This document shows, piece by piece, positions 38,332 to 48,066 of a stretch of 60,866 nucleotides of DNA; position 1 is the first letter of the stretch, and every line of letters begins with the position of its first letter. The position numbers were made by a program, and so were the translations under genes. Source of the stretch: Olsenella uli (GTDB lineage: Bacteria; Actinomycetota; Coriobacteriia; Coriobacteriales; Atopobiaceae); the NCBI RefSeq assembly GCF_016900775.1, contig NZ_JACJKN010000016.1, forward strand, positions 1 through 60,866. The letters run 5' to 3'. The notes beneath the pieces were generated by a model, which was not told where the DNA came from, did no database searches, and worked only from the letters and a program-made list of their open reading frames with translations.

Positions 38332-40998
38332 CTAGCCAAGCTCGTCAAGGACGTAGGGAAGGATACCACCCTTCGCGAGGAACGCGCCCTCCATCGGCGT
38401 GTCCACGCGCACAACGCACTCGAAGCTGAAGGAGGTGCCGTCCGGGCGCGTGGCGCGGACGGTCGCGCGCGGGGAGGCCGGGAGCCCGCCCGAGAGGTCG
38501 ACCGGGGAGACGTCGAACGTCTCGTCCCCGCGGATGCCGAGGGTGCCGGCGCCCTCCCCCTCGAGGAACTGGAGCGGCAGCACCCCCATCTGGACGAGGT
38601 TGGAGCGGTGGATGCGCTCGAAGCTCTCGGCGATGACGGCGCGCACGCCGAGCAGAAGCGGCCCCTTGCCCGCCCAGTCGCGGCTCGATCCGGAGCCGTA
38701 GAGCTTGCCGGCCACCACGACGAGCGGAACCCCCGCCGCGCGGTAGGCCTCGGCGGCGTCGAAGACGCTCGTGACCTCGCCGGTGAGCAGGTTCTTGGTC
38801 CAGCCGCCCACGCGGCCGCCCGCGAGCGCGTTTCTCAGCTTGACGTTGGCGAAGGTGCCGCGCGCCATGACCTCGTGGTTGCCGCGGCGGGCGCCGTAGG
38901 TGTTGAAGTCGGCCGGCTCGACGCCGCGCTCGGTGAGGTAGCGCGCGGCGGGCGAGTCCTGGGCGATGGAGCCCGCGGGCGAGATGTGGTCCGTCGTCAC
39001 GAAGTCCCCGAGCAGCGCCAGGGCGCGGGCGTCGCGCACCTCGACGACCTCCTGCTCCCGGGCGATCTCGAAGTAGGGCGCGCGCCGGACGTAGGTGGAG
39101 GCGGGGTCCCAGGGGAAGGTCGCCGACTGCGCGGAGGGGATGGAGCGCCAGGTCTCGGCCCCCTCGAGCAGGCCCCGCGAGCCCTCCTCGAAAAGCGACG
39201 CGTCGCAGTGCGCCGCGAGCTCGGCGGCGATCTCGTCGTCGGTGGGCATGATGTCGGAGAGCATGACGGGCGCCCCGTCCGCCCCCAGGCCCACCGGCTC
39301 GCTCGCAAGGTCCACGTCCATCGTGCCGGCGAGCGAGTAGGCCACCACGAGGGCGGGCTGGCAGAGGTAGTTCTGGCTCACGTCCGGGGAGATGCGCCCC
39401 TCGAAGTTGCGGTTGCCCGAGAGCACGCTCGTGAGCTCGAGCTCGGCTGCGTGGGGCTTCAGGCACGCCTTGATCTCCCCCGAGTTGCCGATGCAGCTCA
39501 TGCAGCCGAAGCCGCAGGTGAAGAAGCCGAGCGCGCGAAGCGGCGCCGCGAGCCCGCAGCGCTCGAGGAGAAGCTCGGTGGCGTGGCTGCCGGGGGCGAG
39601 GACCTTCTTGACCCAGGGGCGCGGCGCAAGGCCGCGCTCCACGGCGTGGCGGGCGAGCAGGCCCGCCGCGACCATCATCGCCGGGTCGGTCGCCGTGGTG
39701 CAGCTCGTGATCGCGGCGATGGCGATGGCGCCGTGGCCGAGCTCGCCGGCGCCCTCGACCTCGACGCGCTCGGAGAGGTCGCGCCCGGCCGCGCGCGCGG
39801 CGGACTCGAAGCGTTCCTTGAGGCCGGAGACGGCCACGCGGTCGTGCGGCCGGGACGGGCCGGCGAGCGAGGGCTCGACGGAGGCGAGGTCGAGCTCGAG
39901 CGTGCGGGCGTAGGAGCGCCCCTCGGCCGCGCCGTAGGCGCCCTGGGCCTCGAGGTAGGCGCGCGCGAAGGCCATCTCGGCCTCGTCGCGCCCGGCGAGC
40001 GCGAGGTAGTCGAAGGTGACGTCGTCGGCCGGGAAGAGCGTGGCGGTGGCGCCGTACTCCGGCGTCATGTTGGACACGCACGCGCGCTGGGTGGCGGAAA
40101 GCGACGCCACGCCCTCGCCCGTCACCTCGACGATCGAGCCCACGACGCCCTCGGCGCGCAGGAGCTGCGCCACCGTGAGGGCGACGTCCATGCCCGAGAC
40201 GCCCGCCGCGGGCGCCCCGGAGAGGCGAAGCTCCACCACGGGCGGCACGAGCATCGAGATGGGCTGGCCGAGCGCCGCGGCCTCCGCCTCGATGCCGCCG
40301 ACGCCCCAGCCCAGCACGCCCACGCCGTTGGCGGTCGTGGTGTGCGAGTCCGTGCCGACGAGGGTGTCGAAGCAGGCCACGTCCCCCTCGCCCGCGGCGA
40401 GGGCGTCGGTGGTGACCACGCCGCAGAAGCGCTCGATGTTGAGCTGGTGGCAGATGCCGCCGCCCGGCGGGACGATCTCGACGTTCTGGAAGGAGCGGCT
40501 CGCCCACTTGAGGAAGGCGAAGCGCTCGCGGTTGCGCTCGGCCTCGAGGCACTGGTTCTCGGCCACCGCGCACGCGCACTCGGCCACGTCCGCGATCACG
40601 GAGTGGTCGACGACGAGCGTGCAGGGGATGCGCGGGTTCACGAGCATCGGGTCGCCGCCGCGCTCGACCATGGCGTCGCGCATCGCGGCGAAGTCGACGA
40701 AGACGGGGACGCCCGTGAAGTCCTGGAAGAGCACGCGCGCCGGCATGAACTCGATCTCCGCGCCCGCCTCGCCCGACGTCCCGGCCTCGACGACGGCCGC
40801 GGCCATGCGCACGGCGTCGTCGTCGGTGGCGGCGCGGCGGACGACGTTCTCGAGCAGGACGGTCAGCGCGCGGGGAAGCCGCGCCGCGCCGGGGATGCCC
40901 GAGACCACGTGCGCCAGGCGCGAGATGCCCCCGCCCTCGACGGTAACGGGGCGGCGCGCCGCCAGGACGGCCGCGCGAAACTCATTCGTTGCTGCCAT
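38332..40998 (-). CDS. acnA: Aconitate hydratase A
   Basis: 888-residue 4Fe-4S enzyme that isomerises citrate and isocitrate. AcnA/IRP type: cluster cysteines in ITSCTTATDP and in FGCMSCIGNSG (the usual GYGCTTCIGNSG), substrate-site GTDSHTTTANGVGVLGWGVGGIEAEA, and the swivel domain with FNTYGARRGNHEVMARGTFANVKLRN and YGSGSSRDWAGKG. Full length. In an anaerobe it likely feeds 2-oxoglutarate/glutamate synthesis. Its start overlaps the end of the P-type ATPase gene by 17 bases. Confidence 0.97.
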   Translation of the reverse strand: MAATNEFRAAVLAARRPVTVEGGGISRLAHVVSGIPGAARLPRALTVLLENVVRRAATDDDAVRMAAAVVEAGTSGEAGAEIEFMPARVLFQDFTGVPVFVDFAAMRDAMVERGGDPMLVNPRIPCTLVVDHSVIADVAECACAVAENQCLEAERNRERFAFLKWASRSFQNVEIVPPGGGICHQLNIERFCGVVTTDALAAGEGDVACFDTLVGTDSHTTTANGVGVLGWGVGGIEAEAAALGQPISMLVPPVVELRLSGAPAAGVSGMDVALTVAQLLRAEGVVGSIVEVTGEGVASLSATQRACVSNMTPEYGATATLFPADDVTFDYLALAGRDEAEMAFARAYLEAQGAYGAAEGRSYARTLELDLASVEPSLAGPSRPHDRVAVSGLKERFESAARAAGRDLSERVEVEGAGELGHGAIAIAAITSCTTATDPAMMVAAGLLARHAVERGLAPRPWVKKVLAPGSHATELLLERCGLAAPLRALGFFTCGFGCMSCIGNSGEIKACLKPHAAELELTSVLSGNRNFEGRISPDVSQNYLCQPALVVAYSLAGTMDVDLASEPVGLGADGAPVMLSDIMPTDDEIAAELAAHCDASLFEEGSRGLLEGAETWRSIPSAQSATFPWDPASTYVRRAPYFEIAREQEVVEVRDARALALLGDFVTTDHISPAGSIAQDSPAARYLTERGVEPADFNTYGARRGNHEVMARGTFANVKLRNALAGGRVGGWTKNLLTGEVTSVFDAAEAYRAAGVPLVVVAGKLYGSGSSRDWAGKGPLLLGVRAVIAESFERIHRSNLVQMGVLPLQFLEGEGAGTLGIRGDETFDVSPVDLSGGLPASPRATVRATRPDGTSFSFECVVRVDTPMEGAFLAKGGILPYVLDELG

Positions 40999-43378
40999 GC
41001 TTGCCCTCCACCTTTCTCACGAGGCGCGCGAAGCGCTCGTCCTTCTCGTAGCCCGCGAGCGAGCGGTCGTACATCCAGTTGAAGAACGCGACCGCGAGCA
41101 CGCCCGCGGCGGCGATCACCACACCCATGCTACCCGTCATCCCCACCATCTCGAAGAACGGGGCGAAGACCGTACACCCACCCGCAACAATGGCGGCGAT
41201 CACGGCGAGAAGCGCCGTCCTGAGCGGCGTGAGGGGCTGGGAGATGCGCCACACGAGCGCGATGCCCACGAAGGCGACGAGCACGGTGCAGACCGTGGAT
41301 ATCTCGGCGAAGGAGTGGTCGAGGGCGCGGCCCACGACGAGCTCGGCGAGAAGCGCCGCCACGATGGCGGCCGAGGCCGGGAGCGACCGGGCGAGCACGT
41401 TGGCGAGGAAGCTCCCGCGCACGAGCTCGTGGTTGGGCTCGAGCGCGAGCACGAAGGAGGGGATCCCGATGACGGCCGTGGAGAGCAGCGACATCTGGAT
41501 GGGGATGAAGGGGTAGGGCGGCATGACGATGCACACGAGCGCGAGCACGGCCGTGAAGACGGTCTTGACGAGGAAGAGCGACGCGGAGCGCTGGAGGTTG
41601 TTGATCGAGCGGCGGCCCTCGGCCACGACCTCGGGCATGTGGGCGAAGTCGTTGTCCGCAAGGACGATCTCCGAGACGTTTCTCGCCGCGGCGGAGCCCG
41701 AGGCCATGGCCACCGAGCAGTCGGCCTCGCGCAGGGCCAGCACGTCGTTCACGCCGTCGCCCGTCATGGCCACCGTGCGCCCGCGGCGGTGGAGCGCCCG
41801 CACGAGGTCGCGCTTCTGCTGCGGCGTGACGCGCCCGAAGACGCGCGCCTCGTCGACGGCGGCGTCGAGCTTCTCGGTCGTGTCGAGCGTCGCCGCGTCC
41901 ACGAAGCGCCCCGCATCGGGCACCCCGGCGCGCGCGGCGATGGCCGAGACCGTGCGCGGGTCGTCGCCGGAGATGACCCTGAGCTCGACCCCCTGCTCGA
42001 GGAAGAAGCGCATGGTCTCGGGCGCGGAGGCGCGGATCTCGTCGCGGATGGCCACGCAGCCCATGAGGCGCGGCTCGCCCAGGAGCACGCCCCCCTCGTC
42101 GAAGCCCGGCGCCTCGGCCACCACGAGCACGCGCTCCGTGGCGTCGAAGGCGCGCGCGAGCTCGTCGGCCTCGGCCGCCCGGTCGCGCCCGAGCACGAAG
42201 GCGGCCGCGCCCATCACGAGCGCGCGCCCGTCCGCCGCGACGCAGCCCGAGTACTTGCGCGCCGAGTCGAAGGGGACGGCGCGCGCGGCGGGCGCGGGCG
42301 CGAGGCCGAGCTCGTCGGCGTGGCGCAGCAGGGCGAGCGCGGTCTCGTTGGCGTCGGCGGCGTTGGACGCCGCGATGGCGGCCATGGCGGCCTCGACCTC
42401 GGCCTCGTCGCGGCCGGGCGCGGCGCGCACCGAGGAGACCTCCATCTCGCCGGAGGTGATCGTGCCCGTCTTGTCGAGGCAGAGCGTGTCCACGCGCGCG
42501 AGCGTCTCCACGCAGTAGGCCTGCTGCACGAGGACCAAGCGCCGCCCGAGGCGGAAGGTCGCGATGGCGAGGACCGACGAGGTGAGCAGCACGAGGCCCT
42601 GGGGCACCATGCCGATGACGGCCGCGACCGAGGTGAGGATCGCGTCATCGAGGCTGCCGCCGTCCATGAGAAGCGAGCGAAGGAACAGGCCGAGCCCGAG
42701 CGGCACGAGCGCGGCCGTGCCGAGCCGGATGATGGCGCGCAGGGTCTCCTGGATCTCCGAGCGCACGGCCTTGACGTACTTCGCCTCGGCGTTGATGCGC
42801 GCGGCGTAGCCCTCGGCGCCCACGCGCGTGACGCGCGCGACGAGGCTGCCCGCGTCGACGAAGCTCCCCGAGAGCAGCTCGTCGCCGGGGCCCTTGGAGA
42901 CGGGCTTGGCCTCGCCGGTGAGCAGGCTCTCGTTCATGGAGACGTTGCCCTCCACGATGACGCCGTCTGCGGGGACCTGGTCGCCGTGCGCAAGCCGCAC
43001 GAGGTCGTCGGCGACGAGCTCGGAGGGGCTCAGCGCCCGCTCGCCCGCGGCGCGGATGACGGTGACCTCCTTCTGCGTGAGGATGGTGAGCCTGTCCACC
43101 ATGCGCTTGGCGCGGACCTCCTGGACGACGCCGATGACGAGGTTCGCCCCCACGACGCACATGAAGAGGAGGTTGCGGTACTGCCCCGTGACGAGCACGA
43201 GCAGCGCGAGCGCGAGGTTCACGCCGTTGAAGAGGGTGAGCGCGTGCTCCGCCACGATCTGGCGCACGGACTTGGTCTTGACGTCGGTGTTCGCGTTGGT
43301 GAGGCCCGCCGCCACGCGCTCGGCGACCTCGGCGTCGGTGAGCCCGCGCGGCTCGGCGTTCTTCTCGTCCAGCGTCAT
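40982..43378 (-). CDS. P-type cation-transporting ATPase (CtpE-like)
   Basis: 798-residue P-type ATPase. Actuator TGEAKPVSKG (TGEA at 154-157), phosphorylation site DKTGT with Asp302, hinge MTGDGVNDVLALREADCSVAMASGSAAARN, about ten membrane helices. The M4 motif reads GMVPQGLVLLTSS rather than PEGL, and there is no N-terminal heavy-metal domain; both fit the actinobacterial CtpE group, linked to calcium uptake in mycobacteria. Ion specificity here is inference. The ATG at 43378 is chosen; an ATG ten codons earlier (43408) is possible. Confidence 0.9.
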   Translation of the reverse strand: MTLDEKNAEPRGLTDAEVAERVAAGLTNANTDVKTKSVRQIVAEHALTLFNGVNLALALLVLVTGQYRNLLFMCVVGANLVIGVVQEVRAKRMVDRLTILTQKEVTVIRAAGERALSPSELVADDLVRLAHGDQVPADGVIVEGNVSMNESLLTGEAKPVSKGPGDELLSGSFVDAGSLVARVTRVGAEGYAARINAEAKYVKAVRSEIQETLRAIIRLGTAALVPLGLGLFLRSLLMDGGSLDDAILTSVAAVIGMVPQGLVLLTSSVLAIATFRLGRRLVLVQQAYCVETLARVDTLCLDKTGTITSGEMEVSSVRAAPGRDEAEVEAAMAAIAASNAADANETALALLRHADELGLAPAPAARAVPFDSARKYSGCVAADGRALVMGAAAFVLGRDRAAEADELARAFDATERVLVVAEAPGFDEGGVLLGEPRLMGCVAIRDEIRASAPETMRFFLEQGVELRVISGDDPRTVSAIAARAGVPDAGRFVDAATLDTTEKLDAAVDEARVFGRVTPQQKRDLVRALHRRGRTVAMTGDGVNDVLALREADCSVAMASGSAAARNVSEIVLADNDFAHMPEVVAEGRRSINNLQRSASLFLVKTVFTAVLALVCIVMPPYPFIPIQMSLLSTAVIGIPSFVLALEPNHELVRGSFLANVLARSLPASAAIVAALLAELVVGRALDHSFAEISTVCTVLVAFVGIALVWRISQPLTPLRTALLAVIAAIVAGGCTVFAPFFEMVGMTGSMGVVIAAAGVLAVAFFNWMYDRSLAGYEKDERFARLVRKVEGKHGSNE

Positions 43379-43473
43379 CGCCCCCCTCTCGTCTCTGGGA
43401 GCGTCCATTGTGCCACGCGGCCGCGACGCATGCGCAAACCTTACGAAAAAGAGAGACGCCCCGGCGGCGCACG

Positions 43474-43501
43474 AAAAAGCCCGGCCCTCGCGGGGCCGGG
43501 C
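43474..43501 (-). terminator. Terminator after tRNA-Arg
   Basis: Nine-bp stem GCCCGGCCC (43479-43487 with 43493-43501), five-base loop, then TTTTT on the minus strand (A run 43474-43478). Confidence 0.88.
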
Positions 43502-43510
43502 GACGGTGCG

Positions 43511-43587
43511 TGGTGCGCCCAGGGGGATTCGAACCCACGACCTTCTGCTCCGGAGGCAGACGCTCTCATCCACTGAGCTATGGGCGC
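43511..43587 (-). tRNA. tRNA-Arg (anticodon CCG)
   Basis: 77 bases including an encoded CCA (43513-43511). Acceptor GCGCCCA/TGGGCGC, D stem GCTC/GAGC, anticodon stem TCTGC/GCAGA around loop CTCCGGA (anticodon CCG, reading CGG), and T arm with TTCGAATC. The gene is followed by a terminator ten bases later. Confidence 0.95.
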
Positions 43588-43714
43588 GTGCGAGGGGCAG
43601 TATAGCTCAATCGCGCCGCCGCCACAAACGGGGGCGCCCGACGCCGTAACCTCGCGGTCACACGCCCGTGGTATCATCGCGCAGCACTTCACGCACCCAA
43701 CCCAGGAGAAGCGA

Positions 43715-44740
43715 ATGATCGCAGTAGTCAGGGACAGCGCCACGACCGAGCAGCTCGACCACTTCGTGAGGTGGATCGAGGACCGCGGCTTCAAGACGAA
43801 CGTCTCCCAGGGAGACAACGAGACGCTGGTCGGCATCATCGGCGACACCACCCGCATCGACCCGTTCCTGCTCGAGAGCATGGACATCGTCGAGCGCGTC
43901 CAGCGCGTTTCCGAGCCCTTCAAGCTCGCCAACCGCAAGTTCCACCCCGAGGACACCGTCGTGGACTGCGGCCACGGGGTGCTCGTGGGCGGCGGCAACT
44001 TTCAGGTGATCGCCGGGCCGTGCTCGGTCGAGGGCGACAACCTCATCGAGATAGCCCGCGCCGTGCGCGCGGCCGGCGCCACCATGCTGCGCGGCGGCGC
44101 CTTCAAGCCCCGGACCTCCCCCTACACCTCCCAGGGCATGGGCGAGCGCGGGCTCGACCTGCTCATGGAGGCGGGCGCCGAGCTCGACATGCCCGTCGTG
44201 ACGGAGATCATGGACCCGCGCGACGTGGGGCTCTTCCTCGACAAGGGGGTGGACGTCCTGCAGGTGGGCGCGAGAAACGCGCAGAACTTCCCGCTGCTGC
44301 GCGAGGTCGGTAGGGCCGGCGTGCCGGTCCTGCTCAAGCGCGGCATGTCCGAGACCATCGACGAGTTCGTCATGAGCGCCGAGTACGTCATGAGCGAGGG
44401 CAACGGGTCGGTCATGCTCTGCGAGCGCGGCATCCGCACCTTCGAGACGCGCACGAGAAACACCTTCGACGTGAACGCCGTCCCGGTGCTGCACCACCTC
44501 ACCCACCTGCCCGTCGTCGGCGACCCGAGCCACGCCACCGGCTACACGCGCTACGTGCGCCCGGCCGCCTACGCGGCGGTGGCCGCGGGCGCCGACGCGC
44601 TCGAGATCGAGGTGCACGACTGCCCCGCCAAGGCCTGGTCGGACGGCGCCCAGGCGCTCACGCCCGAGCAGTTCGCCGACGCCATGCGGCGCATCTCGCT
44701 CATCCGCGAGGCCGTCACCGCCGACGTCGAGGGGGCCTAG
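43715..44740 (+). CDS. aroF: DAHP synthase, type I-beta with N-terminal regulatory domain
   Basis: Condenses PEP and erythrose-4-phosphate, the entry step of the shikimate pathway. 341 residues: a ~75-residue ferredoxin-like N-terminal domain (MIAVVRDSATTEQLDHFVRWIEDRGFKTNVSQGDNETLVGIIGD), as in Thermotoga-type DAHP synthases where it mediates feedback control, then a TIM barrel with GPCSVE (101-106), LRGGAFKPRTSPYTSQG, LLKRGMSETIDEF and GDPSHATG. AGGAG lies upstream of the ATG. First gene of the aromatic amino-acid operon. Confidence 0.96.
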   Translation: MIAVVRDSATTEQLDHFVRWIEDRGFKTNVSQGDNETLVGIIGDTTRIDPFLLESMDIVERVQRVSEPFKLANRKFHPEDTVVDCGHGVLVGGGNFQVIAGPCSVEGDNLIEIARAVRAAGATMLRGGAFKPRTSPYTSQGMGERGLDLLMEAGAELDMPVVTEIMDPRDVGLFLDKGVDVLQVGARNAQNFPLLREVGRAGVPVLLKRGMSETIDEFVMSAEYVMSEGNGSVMLCERGIRTFETRTRNTFDVNAVPVLHHLTHLPVVGDPSHATGYTRYVRPAAYAAVAAGADALEIEVHDCPAKAWSDGAQALTPEQFADAMRRISLIREAVTADVEGA

Positions 44741-44741
44741 G

Positions 44742-45617
44742 GTGGCCGCCCGAGCGCTCGCGCCCGAGGTCGTCCCGGGGCGCATCGGCATCGTGGGGCT
44801 CGGCCTCATGGGCGGCTCGTTCGCCAAGGCCTTCGCCGCGGCCGGCGTCGAGGCGTACGCCTGGAACCGGACGCGCTCCACGCTCGAGCTCGCGATGATA
44901 GAGACCGTCGCCGGCGAGCTCACCGACGAGGTGGTGCCCACCTGCGAGCTCGTGATCCTCGCGGGCTACCCCGCCTCGGCCGTCTCCTGGCTCGAGGAGA
45001 AGGCCCCGCTCCTCTCCGCCGGCGCCATCGTGATCGACGCGGTGGGCGTCAAGCGCGTCATCTGCGAGCGCTGCGAGAAGATCGCGGAGGGCCGCCCCTT
45101 CACCTTCGTCGGCTGCCACCCCATGGCCGGGACGCAGTACTCCGGCTTCGCGCACGCGCGCGCCACGATGTTCAGGGGCGCCCCGATGGTCGTCGTGCCG
45201 CCCGAGATGGACGACTTCGAGCGCGCCGACGTCCTCGAGCGCCTGAAGGAGCTCCTCGAGCCGTGCGGCTTCGGCAGCTTCACGCTCGCCACGCCCGCCG
45301 TGCACGACCGCGTCATCGCCTTCACCTCGCAGCTCGCCCACGTGGTCTCCAACGCCTACGTCAAGAGCCCCACGGCGCGCGCGCACCGCGGCTTCTCGGC
45401 GGGCTCCTACAAGGACCTCACGCGCGTCGCGCGCCTGAACGCCCCCATGTGGACGGAGCTCTTCCTCGACAACGCCGACTACCTCTCGGAGGAGATCGGG
45501 ACCATCATCGGGAGCCTCCAGGAGTACAAGGACGCCATCGACGAGCGCGACGCAGGGCGGCTCGAGTCCCTCCTCGCGGAGGGCGACAAGATCAAGCGGG
45601 AGGTGGACGGCCGATGA
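44742..45617 (+). CDS. tyrA: Prephenate dehydrogenase
   Basis: Oxidative decarboxylation of prephenate to 4-hydroxyphenylpyruvate for tyrosine. 291 residues, GTG start one base after the aroF stop. NAD-binding GLGLMGGSFAKAF at 19-31, GCHPMAGTQYSGF active-site segment, and TSQLAHVVSNAYV in the helical C-terminal domain. No ACT domain, so feedback by tyrosine is not obvious. Confidence 0.93.
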   Translation: MAARALAPEVVPGRIGIVGLGLMGGSFAKAFAAAGVEAYAWNRTRSTLELAMIETVAGELTDEVVPTCELVILAGYPASAVSWLEEKAPLLSAGAIVIDAVGVKRVICERCEKIAEGRPFTFVGCHPMAGTQYSGFAHARATMFRGAPMVVVPPEMDDFERADVLERLKELLEPCGFGSFTLATPAVHDRVIAFTSQLAHVVSNAYVKSPTARAHRGFSAGSYKDLTRVARLNAPMWTELFLDNADYLSEEIGTIIGSLQEYKDAIDERDAGRLESLLAEGDKIKREVDGR

Positions 45618-46744
45618 GCACGCGACCAACGAGCGCGGGCGAGAAGGGCGCGGCGGGCGCGTTCCGCACGGTCCCCGTGAGCGCCGCCTCCGCCTCCTAC
45701 GACGTGCTCGTGGGCGCGGGCGTGCTCGACGGCCTCGGCGCCGTCGCGCGGCGGGCCACGGCCTCGGCGCGCGCCTGCGTCATCACCGAGACCACCGTGG
45801 GGCCGCTCTACGCCGACGCCGCCGAGGCGTCGCTCGCCGCCGCGGGCATGGACGTGGCGGCGCGCCTCACCTTCCCCGCGGGGGAGGCCAGCAAGAACCT
45901 CGCCACCCTGGGCGAGCTCCTCGAGGGGCTCGCCGAGCGCGGGCTCACGCGCGACGACTGCGTCGTGGCGCTCGGGGGCGGCGTCACGGGCGACATGGGG
46001 GGCATGGCCGCGGCGCTCTACCTGCGCGGCGTGCGCGTCGTGCAGGTCCCGACGTCGCTCCTCGCGATGGTCGACTCCTCCGTCGGCGGCAAGACCGCCG
46101 TCGACCTGCGCGCGGGCAAGAACCTCGCCGGCGCCTTCTGGCAGCCCGCGGCCGTCGTGGCCGACGTGCGCTGCCTCGCGACCGTCTCGCCCGAGCTCTT
46201 CCGCGACTCGTGCGGAGAGGTGATCAAGCACGCCGTCCTCGCCGACGCCGCGCTACTCGACGAGCTGACGCGCGCGCCGCTCACCGCCGCGGCCGCGGAC
46301 GAAGCGCGCCTCGTCCGCGTGGTGGCGAGAAACGTCGAGATCAAGCGCGACGTCGTGAACGCCGACGAGCGCGAGCGGGGCCTCAGGCAGACGCTCAACC
46401 TCGGCCACACCGTCGGGCACGCCATCGAGTCCGCGAGCGGGTTTGCCCTCGGCCACGGCTCCTGCGTCGCGGCGGGGCTCTGCATCGTCGCGCGCGCCGC
46501 CGCGCGGATGGGCTGGTGCGCGGCCGAGACGAGCGAGCGCATCGTCGCGTGCGTCGAGGCGCACGGCCTGCCCACGGCAACCGACGTCCCCACGGACGAG
46601 CTCATGCGCTACGCGGGGCACGACAAGAAGCGCCACGGCGACTCGGTGAACCTCGTCGTGCCGCTCGAGCCGGGCCGCGTCGAGCTGCGCCGCGTGGGCA
46701 TGGACGAGCTCAGGCGCCTCATCGAGCTCGGAAGGGGGGCGTGA
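45614..46744 (+). CDS. aroB: 3-dehydroquinate synthase
   Basis: Second step of the shikimate pathway, NAD- and metal-dependent. 376 residues. Motifs: FPAGEASKNLATLGELLEGL, VALGGGVTGDMGGMAAALYLRGV, VPTSLLAMVDSSVGGKTAVDLRAGKNLAGAFWQP, and the metal ligands in EVIKHA, NLGHTVGHAIE and H of GHDKKRHGD. ATGA overlap with tyrA. Confidence 0.97.
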   Translation: MSTRPTSAGEKGAAGAFRTVPVSAASASYDVLVGAGVLDGLGAVARRATASARACVITETTVGPLYADAAEASLAAAGMDVAARLTFPAGEASKNLATLGELLEGLAERGLTRDDCVVALGGGVTGDMGGMAAALYLRGVRVVQVPTSLLAMVDSSVGGKTAVDLRAGKNLAGAFWQPAAVVADVRCLATVSPELFRDSCGEVIKHAVLADAALLDELTRAPLTAAAADEARLVRVVARNVEIKRDVVNADERERGLRQTLNLGHTVGHAIESASGFALGHGSCVAAGLCIVARAAARMGWCAAETSERIVACVEAHGLPTATDVPTDELMRYAGHDKKRHGDSVNLVVPLEPGRVELRRVGMDELRRLIELGRGA

Positions 46745-48066
46745 GCGTGGACGTGACCGTCGGGCCCGGGCCCCTCTCCGGCGAGCTCGCCGCCCCCTCC
46801 TCCAAGTCCGAGGCGCACCGCCTGCTCGTCTGCTCGGCCTTCGCGCCGGGCGTGACCGACATCGCCTGCGCCACCTCCTCCCAGGACATCGACGCCACCG
46901 CCTCGTGCCTCGAGGCCCTCGGCGCCCGCATCGCGCGCACGCGCGCGGGCTTCCGCGTCCGGCCCGTCCCGGGCACCTCGGCGACGGACAACCTCCCCGA
47001 GGCCCGCCGCGGCGCCCTGCTCGACTGCGGGGAGTCCGGCTCCACGCTGCGCTTCCTCCTGCCCGTCGTGGCCGCGCTCGGCTGCGACGCGCGCCTCACC
47101 GGGCACGGCCGGCTCCCCGAGCGGCCGCTCTCCCCGCTCTACGAGGAGCTCGTCGCCCACGGCGCGCGCCTCTCCCCGCAGGGGGCCTTCCCCCTCTCCG
47201 TGGGCGGCAGGCTCGAGGCGGGGCGCTTCTCCCTGCCGGGCGACGTCTCGTCGCAGTTCGTGACCGGCCTGCTCCTCGCCGCGCCGCTCCTGCGCGCGCC
47301 CGTGGAGGTCGTCGTGGGTGAGCCCGTCGAGTCGAGGCCCTACATCGACATCACCGTCTCTGCCCTCAGAGCCTTTGGCGTCGAGGTCTCCGAGGGCCGC
47401 GCGCGGACGCCGGGCGGCCGGCAGGCGCGCTCCTACGTCGTCTGCGCCCCGGGCGGCTACGCCACCCCCGGTTCCGTGCGCGTGGGCGGCGACTGGTCCA
47501 ACGCCGCGTTCTGGCTCGCGGCGGGCGCCATCGGCGAGGGGGGCGTCGCCGTGCGCGGGCTCGACCTGGCGAGCGCCCAGGGCGACCGCCAGGTCCTCGC
47601 CGCGCTCGCCCTGCTCGGCGCGCGGGTGCTCCGCCGCGCGGACGGGGCGGCGTGCGAGCGCGACCTCCTGCGCGGCCGCGAGCTCGACGTGAGCAGCTGC
47701 CCCGACCTCGTGCCGCCGCTCGCCGCGGTGGCCGCCGTGGCCGAGGGCACCACGCGGATACGCGGCGCGGCGCGCCTGCGCATCAAGGAGTCCGACCGCC
47801 TCGAGACCGTCTCGGCCGCGATCCGCGCGGTCGGCGGCCGCGCCGAGACCACCCCCGACGGCCTCGTCATCGAGGGGGCGCCCGAGCTCGCCGGCGGCAC
47901 CGTCGACGCAGCGAACGACCACCGCATCGCCATGATGGCCGCCGTCCTCGCCTCGCGCTGCTCCGGCCCCGTGACCATCCTCGGGGCGGAGTGCGTGGCC
48001 AAGTCCTATCCCGCCTTCTTCGAGGACCTTGCGGCCCTCGGCGGCATCGTCAGAAAGGAGCGGTGA
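46741..48066 (+). CDS. aroA: 3-phosphoshikimate 1-carboxyvinyltransferase (EPSP synthase)
   Basis: Joins PEP to shikimate-3-phosphate. 441 residues, from a GTG in a GTGA overlap with aroB. Signatures: PSSKSEAHRLLVCSAFA, LDCGESGSTLRFLLPVVAALG (usually GNSGTxxR), GDVSSQFVTGLL, RIKESDRLETV and ANDHRIAMMAAVL. Confidence 0.96.
   Translation: MSVDVTVGPGPLSGELAAPSSKSEAHRLLVCSAFAPGVTDIACATSSQDIDATASCLEALGARIARTRAGFRVRPVPGTSATDNLPEARRGALLDCGESGSTLRFLLPVVAALGCDARLTGHGRLPERPLSPLYEELVAHGARLSPQGAFPLSVGGRLEAGRFSLPGDVSSQFVTGLLLAAPLLRAPVEVVVGEPVESRPYIDITVSALRAFGVEVSEGRARTPGGRQARSYVVCAPGGYATPGSVRVGGDWSNAAFWLAAGAIGEGGVAVRGLDLASAQGDRQVLAALALLGARVLRRADGAACERDLLRGRELDVSSCPDLVPPLAAVAAVAEGTTRIRGAARLRIKESDRLETVSAAIRAVGGRAETTPDGLVIEGAPELAGGTVDAANDHRIAMMAAVLASRCSGPVTILGAECVAKSYPAFFEDLAALGGIVRKER

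Noticed and set aside
37507-41082. A 1191-codon plus-strand open frame opposite acnA and the zinc-ribbon gene
   Set aside because: Low-complexity Arg/Ala/Gly/His translation with no family signal; it mirrors the third-position GC bias of the real minus-strand genes.
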